A DNA stretch of 63,926 nt from Verrucomicrobiota bacterium (GTDB lineage Bacteria; Verrucomicrobiota; Verrucomicrobiia; Limisphaerales; JADLHS01). The position numbers were made by a program, and so were the translations under genes. Numbering within the stretch: position 1 is the first letter of the stretch; every line of letters starts with the position of its first letter. The notes beneath the pieces are model-generated. The model searched no databases, was not told where the DNA came from, and was given only the letters and a program-made list of their open reading frames with translations. The stretch spans positions 1 through 63,926 of the forward strand of contig JABFSR010000231.1 of assembly GCA_013140495.1 (NCBI GenBank), in the 5' to 3' direction. Positions 18,633 to 25,974 of the stretch are shown in pieces.

Positions 18633-18711
18633 GCTCTGCGGTTCGCAACCCACGCTCACCCCTGAGAGCAGACACCGCTCCCGCCCTCAGCAAAAGCCAT
18701 ACTGACTAGAC
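18633..18711 (+). repeat. array spacer block C, copy 1
   Basis: A 79-bp block starting GCTCTGCGGTTCGCAACCCA and ending CATACTGACTAGAC, immediately upstream of array gene 2. It matches 19267-19345 with four mismatches and no gaps by eye. Confidence 0.85.
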
Positions 18712-18727
18712 TGCTATCGCACGCGCC

Positions 18728-19099
18728 ATGAGATACCAACTTTTTTATCAGCAGCACTTGATTGCGAGCATCGAGGAGAAGAATGCCGAGTTTCCAAGTT
18801 TTTTCGGCCACTATCGGCTCGAACCGATTGCGGACGTTCCCGAGTTAGCTCACGTGCGGGCATACATTGATTTCAGCCTGCGCGTATCGCCGCTCAGGGA
18901 GCAGGAGCGCTTTGACGACCCCGCGTTGGCAGAGGAAGAGTCATTCAAAGAACTGATTGAGTCACCGGATTGGTCACTCGTTGAGACCGAGACACGGAAG
19001 CGCATTCCGATTATCATTCCGATATTCTTCACCGATGGCGTCGTTTGGAGTTTGAATCCCCACTATCCCGATGTTAAGACCCATGAAACGGCCTCGTGA
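18728..19099 (+). CDS. small acidic hypothetical protein, array gene 2
   Basis: 123 residues, rich in Asp/Glu (ALAEEESFKELIESPDW), with beta/aromatic ends (MRYQLFYQQHLIASIEE, IPIIIPIFFTDGVVWSLNPH). No family recognised. Acidic, compact single-domain proteins of this size are typical of toxin-immunity proteins, but no toxin is adjacent. It is preceded by block C (18633-18711) and ends ACGGCCTCGTGA in block A copy 2. No Shine-Dalgarno visible. Confidence 0.65.
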   Translation: MRYQLFYQQHLIASIEEKNAEFPSFFGHYRLEPIADVPELAHVRAYIDFSLRVSPLREQERFDDPALAEEESFKELIESPDWSLVETETRKRIPIIIPIFFTDGVVWSLNPHYPDVKTHETAS

Positions 19100-19117
19100 G
19101 AAACAAGAGTAAGAGGG
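19090..19117 (+). repeat. array spacer block A, copy 2
   Basis: GGCCTCGTGAGAAACAAGAG then TAAGAGGG, overlapping the end of array gene 2. Followed by blocks B and C, so this spacer is the most complete of the three. Confidence 0.75.
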
Positions 19118-19130
19118 AAGTGTTGTTTTA

Positions 19131-19263
19131 GCGGGGATTTTGAATGGTGTATTTTTGCAAGGTCACGATGAAACCAACACAAAAAGGCCGGACATGAGCA
19201 ATCTCGTAAACAGGATCGTTACGGTTGTCTGGGGCGCGAGTCCCACAAACTGTGGCCCGGCGT
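19131..19263 (+). repeat. array spacer block B, copy 1
   Basis: About 130 bp shared with 19837-19969. The stretch 19174-19248 is identical over 75 bp to 19880-19954. It contains a short hairpin, CCACA-AAC-TGTGG, at 19243-19255. A 67-codon open frame from 19140 runs through B and C, but its conservation reflects DNA identity rather than clear protein selection. Confidence 0.85.
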
Positions 19264-19266
19264 TCC

Positions 19267-19345
19267 GCTCTGCGGTTCGCAACCCACGCTCATCCTGGAG
19301 AGTAGACACCGCTCCCGCCCTCAGCAAAAGCCATACTGACTAGAC
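19267..19345 (+). repeat. array spacer block C, copy 2
   Basis: 79 bp, four mismatches from block C copy 1, placed just before the start of array gene 3 exactly as copy 1 precedes gene 2. Confidence 0.85.
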
Positions 19346-19358
19346 CGAATCACACCCC

Positions 19359-19805
19359 ATGACCACTGAAGACCGCAATCAGCATTTCTTCGACGTGATC
19401 AATCCTGAGCTAAGCAGGCTGGCCGGCCGGATTTGTGAGGCGTCGGCGATTGATGACCGCGTGGTGGAACAGTCGCGCTACAAGGACTTGCTCACATTTT
19501 ATGAAGAGCAGGTCGCCGAAGGTTTTTGGCATCCGAGTTTGACCGAGTCGCTTGCCGACTTCACCGCGAGCAGGGATGCTCAAGCGTCGCTTCATTACTA
19601 TCGGCTTGCGTTAGAGCAAGCGCGGGAGCTTGAGTCTGATTCGTACACGATCTTAATTGCGATGGCAGAAGCGCTTTTTGAGGCGGGTCACCGAGAGCAG
19701 GCAGAGGCTTGTTTACGCGATGGTCGTGCGGCAGCACTTCAGCAAGAAGATTACAAGTATGTGCAAGAGGCTGATAACATATTGCGAGACGCATCGGCCT
19801 CGTAA
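19359..19805 (+). CDS. small acidic TPR-like hypothetical protein, array gene 3
   Basis: 148 residues, all-helical and acidic. Helix pairs SLHYYRLALEQARELESDSY and ILIAMAEALFEAGHREQAEACLRDGRAAAL read as one to two tetratricopeptide-like repeats. No family assigned. It is unrelated in sequence to array genes 1 and 2, yet shares their flanks: block C upstream and block A at the stop (TCGGCCTCGTAA). That is the pattern expected of exchangeable gene cassettes. Confidence 0.65.
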   Translation: MTTEDRNQHFFDVINPELSRLAGRICEASAIDDRVVEQSRYKDLLTFYEEQVAEGFWHPSLTESLADFTASRDAQASLHYYRLALEQARELESDSYTILIAMAEALFEAGHREQAEACLRDGRAAALQQEDYKYVQEADNILRDASAS

Positions 19806-19823
19806 GAAACAAGAGTAAGAGGG
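19796..19823 (+). repeat. array spacer block A, copy 3
   Basis: GGCCTCGTAAGAAACAAGAG then TAAGAGGG; differs from copy 2 at the stop codon (TAA instead of TGA). Confidence 0.75.
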
Positions 19824-19836
19824 GAGCCAAGTTTTA

Positions 19837-19969
19837 CCGGGGGTTTTGAAGGGGATGTTTTTGGAAGGCTGCGATGCAGCCAACACAAAAAGGCCGGACA
19901 TGAGCAATCTCGTAAACAGGATCGTTACGGTTGTCTGGGGCGCGAGTCCCACAACTTGTGGCCCGGCGG
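19837..19969 (+). repeat. array spacer block B, copy 2
   Basis: Matches block B copy 1, including a 75-bp identical core (19880-19954). The hairpin here reads CCACAACTTGTGG: the five outer pairs are kept while the loop differs from copy 1. A second hairpin GGCTGC-GAT-GCAGCC lies at 19867-19881. No block C follows, so this is the right edge of the array. Confidence 0.82.
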
Positions 19970-20003
19970 GCGTTGGGTCGGGTGTCTGGCATCCATTTGA
20001 ACT

Positions 20004-20294
20004 ATGAAGATTTGCCGGCTCTCAATGCTGGTGTTGTGGATGGGGCTTTGCTCTTGCGGTCGCGTTCCGGATGGCGGGGCTGGCAATGCTTCCAAGTTGA
20101 GTTCCATGGATGAGACGCGGCAGATCGGGATGCATGTGTTGCTCAATCGTTATCCGCAGGCGCAGATTGTTTCCGAGTCCACGGAGGGTCAGAATTGGAA
20201 ATACCGTTTTTCCACGAATGGAGTGGTGTCGCCTTTGGTCGTGGTGGTGGATCGGAAGTCGGGTCAGGCGCGGTTTGAGAAGGCGAGTCCCTGA
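20004..20294 (+). CDS. small lipoprotein, hypothetical
   Basis: 96 residues. An N-terminal hydrophobic stretch MKICRLSMLVLWMGLCSCG ends in a lipobox-like cysteine. A short domain follows with YPQAQIVSESTEGQNWKYRF and SPLVVVVDRKSGQARFEKA, resembling a PepSY-like or small beta fold. Function unknown. It begins just after the right edge of the repeat array and is not obviously part of it. Confidence 0.6.
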   Translation: MKICRLSMLVLWMGLCSCGRVPDGGAGNASKLSSMDETRQIGMHVLLNRYPQAQIVSESTEGQNWKYRFSTNGVVSPLVVVVDRKSGQARFEKASP

Positions 20295-20423
20295 GGTGCG
20301 GGTTTTTGAAAAGACGTTCTCGCGAGTTCCCTATCCCACCGGATTGAGATCACCTCGGCATTCGATCTGGAAATAAGTTTGCCTATCGCTTCGCCGTTCA
20401 AGTAAACCATTCGCACTCAAACT

Positions 20424-21386
20424 ATGAACCGCAGAAACTTTCTTACCACATCAGCGCTGGCGGCGACTGTGCTCTCGGCGCGCTCAACTTTGGCGGCAGA
20501 CACACCCGTTGCAAAGCCGCGAGTCAAACTCGCCATCGCCACATATTCCTACTGGCACTTCCGCGACACGAAAGTGTCCATTGAGTCGGTGATTGAGAAA
20601 TGTTCGGCGCTTGGGGTGGAGGGCGTGGACATTTTGCATCGCCAGATGGAGTTGCCGGAGAAGGAGCCGCTCACGGCGGAGCATCGTTCGTATTTGCGAC
20701 GACTGAAGCGGCTCGCGTTCACGCATGGTGTCGCGCCGGTCTGCCTTTCAACGCACCAAGGATTCGTCTATCCGAATCCGGAAACTGTCACCGCCAATGT
20801 TGAGCACACAAAGAAGTGCATCGAGATTTGTTACGATCTCGGGATTCCGGCATTGCGCATCAATACCGGGCGCTGGGGTACGGCGAAGGATTTCGACGAC
20901 TTGATGGCGAAGCATGGTGTGGAGGCGATCTTGCCCGGTCACACTGAGGAAGAAGGATTCAAGTGGTGTATCGGCGGCATCGTAGCGTGTCTTGCAAAGG
21001 CGGAGGAATGCGGGGTGATGCTGGCGCTGGAAAATCATTGGGGACTCGCACGCACGGCAGAGGGGTTGTTGAGAATCGTCAACGCGATCAAATCACCGTG
21101 GCTGGGGGTTTTGATGGATACGGGGAACTTTCTCACCGAGCCCTACAAGACCGCCGATTACGAACAACTCCGTCAAATCGCCTCCAAGGCAGTGTTCGTC
21201 CAGGCCAAGACGTATCCAGGCGGAGGTGAATGGTACACGCTCGACATTGATTACAAGCGCATCGCACGAATGCTGGCCGATGTGGGCTATCGCGGCTACG
21301 TGTCTTTGGAGATGGAGGGGAAGCAGGACGCCGATGTCGCTGTGCCGAAAAGCGTCGCGATGTTGAGAAAGGCATTTCAGGTATGA
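20424..21386 (+). CDS. Tat-exported sugar phosphate isomerase/epimerase-like TIM barrel
   Basis: 320 residues. The N-terminus MNRRNFLTTSALAATVLSA is a Tat signal (RRxFL). An AP-endonuclease-2-type barrel follows: GVEGVDILHRQME, NTGRWGTAKDFDDL, LALENHWGLARTAEGLL, GVLMDTGNFL and GYRGYVSLEMEGKQD, carrying His/Glu/Asp metal ligands. Exported members in PVC bacteria are thought to act on keto-sugars. Its stop overlaps the ceramidase-like start as ATGA, so the two are translationally coupled. Confidence 0.88.
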   Translation: MNRRNFLTTSALAATVLSARSTLAADTPVAKPRVKLAIATYSYWHFRDTKVSIESVIEKCSALGVEGVDILHRQMELPEKEPLTAEHRSYLRRLKRLAFTHGVAPVCLSTHQGFVYPNPETVTANVEHTKKCIEICYDLGIPALRINTGRWGTAKDFDDLMAKHGVEAILPGHTEEEGFKWCIGGIVACLAKAEECGVMLALENHWGLARTAEGLLRIVNAIKSPWLGVLMDTGNFLTEPYKTADYEQLRQIASKAVFVQAKTYPGGGEWYTLDIDYKRIARMLADVGYRGYVSLEMEGKQDADVAVPKSVAMLRKAFQV

Positions 21387-22780
21387 TTCACAATAACTCA
21401 AGCGTTGCAGGGCTGTGTTCGTTTTGCTTCGGTTTAACGCGCGGGCGTATCTCTGATTGGGGCTTCGCATATCGTGTGGTGCAGATGGCGCTTGGCTGCA
21501 TTATGCTTTCTGCCGTGGTTCGTGAATCGCAAGCGCAAGAAGCGTCATCCTTCAAGGCGGGTGCGGCGCGTGCGGATTTGACGCCGCCGCTGGAGATGAA
21601 GGCTGCGTTGGGCGGCTACGGCGCGCGGTTGAGCAAGCCGGCAACCGGTGTGCATGACCGGGTCTGGGCCAAGGCGTTGGTGGTGTCCAAGGGCGGGCGA
21701 AGATTCGCGCTGGTCACAGCCGATGTGCTGGCGTTCCCGCCGCTATTCAAGGCCGCAGTGATGCAACGACTTGTCGCTGATGGTTGGACTACCGATCAAG
21801 TGTTGTTGCTGCCGAGCCACACTCACACAAGTTTTGACATGATGGCGTTGCATCCGGGGAATACATTTGCGAATCCACAGGTCGGGCTTTTTCACAAGGA
21901 ATTGTTTGAGCACACGGCGGAACGATTGGCCAAGGCTGTGCGCGACGCGGCAAAGGAGTTGCGTCCTGCGCTGGCAGGCTCAATGACAATTGCGGTTCCC
22001 AACCGAAATCGGAATCGCCGGGATGGCGGCACGACGCATGACGCGGATTTGACGGTGACACGTGTGGACCTGAGCGATGGAAAGCCGCTGGCCGTGCTGG
22101 TGAACTGGACGGCGCATCCCACGTTCATGGACGAGGGAGACATGCTTTTCTCAGGCGACTGGCCGGGGCATTTGCAGCGCACGTTGGAGTCGCTGATAGG
22201 GCAGGGGGTCGTTGCGATGTATTACAACGGCGCGGAGGGTGATCAATCTCCAACGCCGCCTGCGGATGCGGGGAGCAATTGGGAACGCGCGGAGCGATAC
22301 GGTCGCGAGATGGGGATTGAATCATGGCGCGTGTGGGACAAAGTCCGCCCGCGCCAGGTGGATGTGTTTGGCTTTCACAGCGAGGAAATAAAGTTGCCGA
22401 AATGCTCATGGCATCCTGATTTCATGAAGACTGGAGGCGCGGAATATGGTTTGAACGAGACGACGATGCAGGCGTTCCTCGATCATTTGCAGCCGACGCA
22501 AACACGGAGCACATGCTTCCGCATGGGCGATCTGGTCATCCTCGGTGTGCCCGGCGAAATGGCGGCGCAATTGGGGATGGACATCAAGGCCAGGGCGCGC
22601 GAAATCACCGGCGCGAAATGTGTGACGATCGGCGGGCTTGCGGACGAATGGGTGAGCTACATGTTGCCGGCGGAGGAGTATCGCAAGGGTGGCTATGAGG
22701 CGAGTGTGAGCTTTTACGGTGAGACGCTGGGCGCGACCATTGTGGAAGGTGTGGTTCGCTCGGCACGAGGACTGAAATAA
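21383..22780 (+). CDS. second neutral ceramidase-like exported hydrolase
   Basis: 465 residues. The start at 21383 overlaps the upstream stop (ATGA). A hydrophobic export segment lies at about residues 35-50. The mature part begins FKAGAARADLTPPLEMKAALGGYGAR, with PSHTHTSFD, NWTAHPTFMDE and YNGAEGDQSPTPP, matching PF04734 and the paralog at 8060-9367. In this copy GSHTHHGP is PSHTHTSFD, a change next to the metal site that may alter specificity. Coupled to an epimerase-like gene, so a glycoconjugate substrate is plausible. Confidence 0.85.
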   Translation: MIHNNSSVAGLCSFCFGLTRGRISDWGFAYRVVQMALGCIMLSAVVRESQAQEASSFKAGAARADLTPPLEMKAALGGYGARLSKPATGVHDRVWAKALVVSKGGRRFALVTADVLAFPPLFKAAVMQRLVADGWTTDQVLLLPSHTHTSFDMMALHPGNTFANPQVGLFHKELFEHTAERLAKAVRDAAKELRPALAGSMTIAVPNRNRNRRDGGTTHDADLTVTRVDLSDGKPLAVLVNWTAHPTFMDEGDMLFSGDWPGHLQRTLESLIGQGVVAMYYNGAEGDQSPTPPADAGSNWERAERYGREMGIESWRVWDKVRPRQVDVFGFHSEEIKLPKCSWHPDFMKTGGAEYGLNETTMQAFLDHLQPTQTRSTCFRMGDLVILGVPGEMAAQLGMDIKARAREITGAKCVTIGGLADEWVSYMLPAEEYRKGGYEASVSFYGETLGATIVEGVVRSARGLK

Positions 22781-22881
22781 CTGCGACGGGTTTTGAAGTT
22801 TCGGAATCAGGACCACTGGTCGCCTTGACCGCAAACTTCTGATTGCCTCCGTAACATTGAGTGACAAGACTGCATCCATTC

Positions 22882-24423
22882 ATGAACATGACAAACAGAG
22901 TTCAACCGTGGTCTCCTTCACGCTTTGCGTCTTTGCTCCTTTGCGTCTTTGCGTCTATCTCCGGTCTGCTTTGCGCCGAGCCACTCGTCATTCCACTCTG
23001 GCCTGAGGGCGTTCCTGGTCAAAAAGCGAGCTTCACACCCGAGGTGGAATTCGACGGACGCTTCACCAATGTCCATAACCCCACGCTCACGATGTATGCG
23101 CCGGAGGTTGCCAAGTCCACAGGCGTTGCAGTCGTCTTTTCACCCGGCGGCGGATACGCGCGCGTGGGCAATGGCAAAGGTGATGCCCGCTGGCTGAATT
23201 CACTCGGCATCACGGCGTTCGTGCTCAAGTATCGCCTCGACAACTACGGCCATCCCGCGCCATTGCAGGATGTGTTGCGCGCGGTGCGAATTGTCCGTTC
23301 GCGTGCGGCGGAGTTTGGTGTGCGACTGGATCGCATCGGTGTGATGGGCGGTTCGGCGGGCGGACACCTCTCCGCCTGCGCAGCTACGTTGTGGGATTCC
23401 ACCGAGGGCAAGACCGGTCACGCTTTGGACGCCGTGAGTGCGCGTCCTGACTTTGCGGCGTTGATCTATCCAGTCGTTACCATGGAGGACTCGTTCGTCC
23501 ACAAGGGTTCGCGCCGCGCGTTGTTTGGAGACAATCCCACGCCGGAACAGATTCAATTGCTGTCCATCGAGAATCAGGTTCGCAGCAATTGTCCGCCGTT
23601 TTTCCTTGTTGCCACGATGGCGGACAAATCTGTTCCTGTTGAGAATTCATTGAGACTTTATCAGGCATTGCGCAACAAGGGCGTACCTGCGGAGATGCAC
23701 ACCTACGCTGCTGGTGGGCATGGCGACAGCCGTAATCCACAAAACGGTCCGACCGCCAGGTGGCCGGAGCGGTGTGAGGAATGGCTGCGGTTCAACAACT
23801 GGCTGACGCCCGAGGTTCATGACTTCACCCGATGGGAAAAGGAAATCTCTATCATGGAGGAATCTGACAAAACCAATGCGCAACCCAAGGGTGCTGCGTT
23901 GTTCATCGGGTCGTCCACGATACGGATGTGGAAATCGCTTGCGCAGGATTTTCCGCAGACGCCGGTCATCAACCGCGGCTTTGGCGGTTCTGAAATTGTG
24001 GACTCCACGCATTTTGCCGAACGCCTAATCTTCCCGCATGCGCCGAAACAGATTTTCATCAGGGCTGGTGGCAATGATCTTCATGCGGGCAAGTCGCCGG
24101 ACCAAGTGTTCGCCGATTTCAAAGACTTTGTTGCCAGGGTGCACGCCAGATTGCCGGAGACGGAAATCAATTTCATTTCGCTGAGTCCGAGTGTGGCACG
24201 CTGGCCGGAGGCGGCTCGCGAACGGTCCTTGAACGGAATGGTCGCAGATTTCGCCAAAGGCAAACCACGCGTAAAGTATCTGAATGTTGCGGACGTCTCG
24301 CTCGATGCCAACGGCCAACCGCGTCCGGAACTTTTCATCAGCGACAAACTTCACTTCAATGCCGAGGGCTACAAGTTGCTGGCTGAACGGGTGCGGCCTG
24401 CGGTGCAGCGGGTTCAGAAATGA
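22882..24423 (+). CDS. exported bifunctional esterase: BD-FAE-type alpha/beta hydrolase fused to SGNH hydrolase
   Basis: 513 residues from ATG 22882; GTG 22861 is an alternative. The signal peptide is RFASLLLCVFASISGLLCA. Domain 1 (about 40-310) is an alpha/beta esterase with SPGGGYARVGN (oxyanion), GGSAGGHLSA (nucleophile Ser) and a late GGHGDS histidine. Domain 2 (about 340-513) is an SGNH/GDSL hydrolase: ALFIGSSTIRMW (Ser block), FGGSEI, RAGGNDLH and DKLHFNAEGYKLL (Asp-His). It probably deacetylates or de-feruloylates plant polysaccharides in the periplasm. The signal peptide is encoded by a sequence that looks like a dispersed repeat (22918-22957). Confidence 0.87.
   Translation: MNMTNRVQPWSPSRFASLLLCVFASISGLLCAEPLVIPLWPEGVPGQKASFTPEVEFDGRFTNVHNPTLTMYAPEVAKSTGVAVVFSPGGGYARVGNGKGDARWLNSLGITAFVLKYRLDNYGHPAPLQDVLRAVRIVRSRAAEFGVRLDRIGVMGGSAGGHLSACAATLWDSTEGKTGHALDAVSARPDFAALIYPVVTMEDSFVHKGSRRALFGDNPTPEQIQLLSIENQVRSNCPPFFLVATMADKSVPVENSLRLYQALRNKGVPAEMHTYAAGGHGDSRNPQNGPTARWPERCEEWLRFNNWLTPEVHDFTRWEKEISIMEESDKTNAQPKGAALFIGSSTIRMWKSLAQDFPQTPVINRGFGGSEIVDSTHFAERLIFPHAPKQIFIRAGGNDLHAGKSPDQVFADFKDFVARVHARLPETEINFISLSPSVARWPEAARERSLNGMVADFAKGKPRVKYLNVADVSLDANGQPRPELFISDKLHFNAEGYKLLAERVRPAVQRVQK
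22918..22957. repeat. CTTTGCGTCTTTGC-type short repeat inside a signal peptide
   Basis: CGCTTTGCGTCTTTGCTCC followed by TTTGCGTCTTTGCGTC: four near-repeats of TTTGCGTC in 40 bp. The wording matches short repeats seen widely in PVC and related genomes (recollection). Here it encodes residues FASLLLCVFAS of the esterase signal peptide. Confidence 0.5.
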
Positions 24424-24450
24424 ATTTGCTCCTGAAAGCCGAGGGGCAAT

Positions 24451-24780
24451 TCAGTGTGAACCCGTGTTGCTGTGGCTGCGTTCAACCTTGGTGAGGAATT
24501 GAATGGACACGCCTTCCATGGCGAGGGCGACGTCGTTGTAACCCATTCCTTTCAGTTCGTTCTTCCAGAGAATCTTGCCGGTGGCCAGATCAAGGCAGAA
24601 CAGGTGACCATGCGTGCCGGCAAAAACAAATTGCTCGCGGAGCAGAACCGAAACATCGGTGCAACTGGAGCCGCCGAGCAGACCCGACAGCAGTTTCGTG
24701 CGCCAGAGTTCCTGACCGGTGACGACGTCAATGCGCGACACATAGCCATTGCTGCCGATGATGAGTGGCTCACTGTTCAT
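24451..24780 (-). CDS. short PQQ-like beta-propeller fragment protein
   Basis: 109 residues from ATG 24780; the upstream in-frame part overlaps the next gene's end and looks non-coding. The motifs LIIGSNGYVSRIDVVTGQELWRT and FVFAGTHGHLFCLDLATGKILWKNEL are two PQQ-enzyme-like blades (G-x-L-x-x-L-D-x-x-T-G). Only about two blades exist, too few for a closed propeller, so it may oligomerise or be a remnant. No signal peptide. Convergent with the esterase gene. Confidence 0.75.
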   Translation of the reverse strand: MNSEPLIIGSNGYVSRIDVVTGQELWRTKLLSGLLGGSSCTDVSVLLREQFVFAGTHGHLFCLDLATGKILWKNELKGMGYNDVALAMEGVSIQFLTKVERSHSNTGSH

Positions 24781-24823
24781 GTTCCGGGTTCCAAGTTCAA
24801 AGCTGGCTGTTGCTTTAACTGAT

Positions 24824-25069
24824 TCACGCGGTTGCTGCCGCAGGTGGCATCTTGCCCTTCGGTTTGCCAATAAAGAAATAGAGCACCGCGCCGAGAAAGT
24901 GGACGAACACGATGACGAGCACCCAGGCGATCCGCTCGCCGTCGTTGAGGCCCTTGTTTTGGATGGCGTGAATCAACATCCAGACCCAGAACGCCAGCAT
25001 TGCCAGTCCGATCGGAATGGCAAACAGCAGGACCAACGGAAGCAAAACCAATTCAATCAAACCAAACAT
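24824..25069 (-). CDS. PLDc_N-domain small membrane protein
   Basis: 81 residues with two membrane helices: LIELVLLPLVLLFAIPIGLAMLAFWVWMLIHAI and RIAWVLVIVFVHFLGAVLYFFIG. The W-x-x-x-Hxx(Q)N...WVLVIxFxxxxGxxxYF pattern is the phospholipase D N-terminal (PLDc_N) domain standing alone. Role unknown, usually linked to membrane stress genes; here next to pspC. Same strand as the flotillin cluster. Confidence 0.85.
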   Translation of the reverse strand: MFGLIELVLLPLVLLFAIPIGLAMLAFWVWMLIHAIQNKGLNDGERIAWVLVIVFVHFLGAVLYFFIGKPKGKMPPAAATA

Positions 25070-25096
25070 AAATGTCCTTTCTTCATTGTTTCGTGG

Positions 25097-25321
25097 TCAA
25101 TGTCCGCGCCACGGCTGGGCCACGGCGGGTTCAAATCCCGGGTTCTCCTTTGGCATCAGGTACCAAAGGGCCAGATAGAGAATCACGCCTGCGAAAGCGG
25201 TGAATATAGTGGCGATCACCCAGACCACGCGCAGCCGGAAGGACGACCACTCGAACTGCTCGGCCAGTCCGCCGCAGACTCCGGCGAACACAAGGTTCTG
25301 TCGTGAGCGGCGAAGTTTCAT
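25097..25321 (-). CDS. PspC-domain protein
   Basis: 74 residues. MKLRRSRQNLVFAGVCGGLAEQF with VVWVIATIFTAFAGVILYLALWYLMPKE is the complete PspC fold (G-V-C-G-G-L motif plus one hydrophobic hairpin). PspC is a membrane component of phage-shock-type stress responses. The ATG overlaps the upstream stop as ATGA (25318-25321), so it is coupled to the coiled-coil gene. Confidence 0.92.
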   Translation of the reverse strand: MKLRRSRQNLVFAGVCGGLAEQFEWSSFRLRVVWVIATIFTAFAGVILYLALWYLMPKENPGFEPAVAQPWRGH

Positions 25322-25587
25322 GGGGTGGGTTCGATGGCCCGCACCACGGTCTCGATTTCCTCCGGCTTGACGACGCCTTTGGAGACAAGCAACCGGATCA
25401 GTGTGGCGAGATAGAGCTTTAGATCGCGGTTCTCACGCTTCAACGCCGCAATGCTTTTGGCCTGGTCGAGATCAACACGTTGGTTGTCGAGAAACGCGCC
25501 CTGCATCTCGGTCACGGCGTTCTCAATATCGCCAATGTCGAGCTGCTGCCCGACATTTCCCAATAACATCATTCTGCCCCAGCCCAT
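25318..25587 (-). CDS. small coiled-coil protein coupled to pspC, hypothetical
   Basis: 89 residues, helical, with a coiled-coil core (DQAKSIAALKRENRDLKLYLATLIRLLV) and an acidic N-terminal helix. AAAGG about 8 nt before ATG 25587 supports the start. No family assigned. ATGA overlap with pspC implies a joint role, perhaps a soluble partner standing in for PspA-type regulation; this is inference. Confidence 0.7.
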   Translation of the reverse strand: MGWGRMMLLGNVGQQLDIGDIENAVTEMQGAFLDNQRVDLDQAKSIAALKRENRDLKLYLATLIRLLVSKGVVKPEEIETVVRAIEPTP

Positions 25588-25599
25588 AATTTAGCCTTT

Positions 25600-25974
25600 C
25601 TATTCTGCTTTCTTAAACGACTGTTCAAATACTTGTTCACCACATAACCCGCAAAATCCGGTTGCGATCGTGATCTCTGCAGAAATTGCGGAAAGCTGCT
25701 TCTTGCAGTGCGGACAATACACGCCATAACGCCCGACACTCACGACAAGCATTCCTATAAAAACTACGAAGAAGGCGATTACCCAAATTACCAAAAACAC
25801 CTTCATCACATCCACATTGCCTGACCAGCCGAGATAACCACGCGTCCGGGCGAAATCTATCAACGCCATACCAAGCGGTGCCGCGACCAACAGTATTCCA
25901 AAGGCAAGAGCCGTTCTTGAGGATATGCGATCTCGCTCTCGGAGCTTTGCAATAAACTCTTGCTTCGTGGTCAA
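25600..25974 (-). CDS. zinc-ribbon membrane protein, paralog 2
   Basis: 124 residues from TTG 25974, overlapping the upstream stop as TTGA; the longer frame to 26079 would overlap the paralog by about 100 bp. Layout: a helical start TTKQEFIAKLRER, two membrane helices (ALAFGILLVAAPLGMALI; VFLVIWVIAFFVVFIGMLVV), then a C-terminal ribbon CPHC...CGLCGE. It aligns with the gene just upstream (25971-26333) over its whole length, so they are tandem duplicates. Confidence 0.72.
   Translation of the reverse strand: MTTKQEFIAKLRERDRISSRTALAFGILLVAAPLGMALIDFARTRGYLGWSGNVDVMKVFLVIWVIAFFVVFIGMLVVSVGRYGVYCPHCKKQLSAISAEITIATGFCGLCGEQVFEQSFKKAE

Noticed and set aside
19140..19343. 67-codon open frame in spacer 2
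   Set aside because: It runs across repeat blocks B and C. The copy in spacer 3 shares the frame only because the DNA is nearly identical, and spacer 1 lacks block B.
18571..19969. CRISPR array
   Set aside because: The repeated blocks are long (28-130 bp), vary in composition between copies and are separated by coding genes, not by uniform short spacers; no cas genes are present.
18571..19969. Classical integron attC sites
   Set aside because: No convincing RYYYAAC/GTTRRRY core pair was found in the spacers and no integron integrase is in the window; kept only as an analogy.
25117..25160. tRNA T-arm-like GGTTCAAATCC
   Set aside because: It lies inside the intact pspC frame, and no acceptor, D or anticodon stems can be drawn around it.
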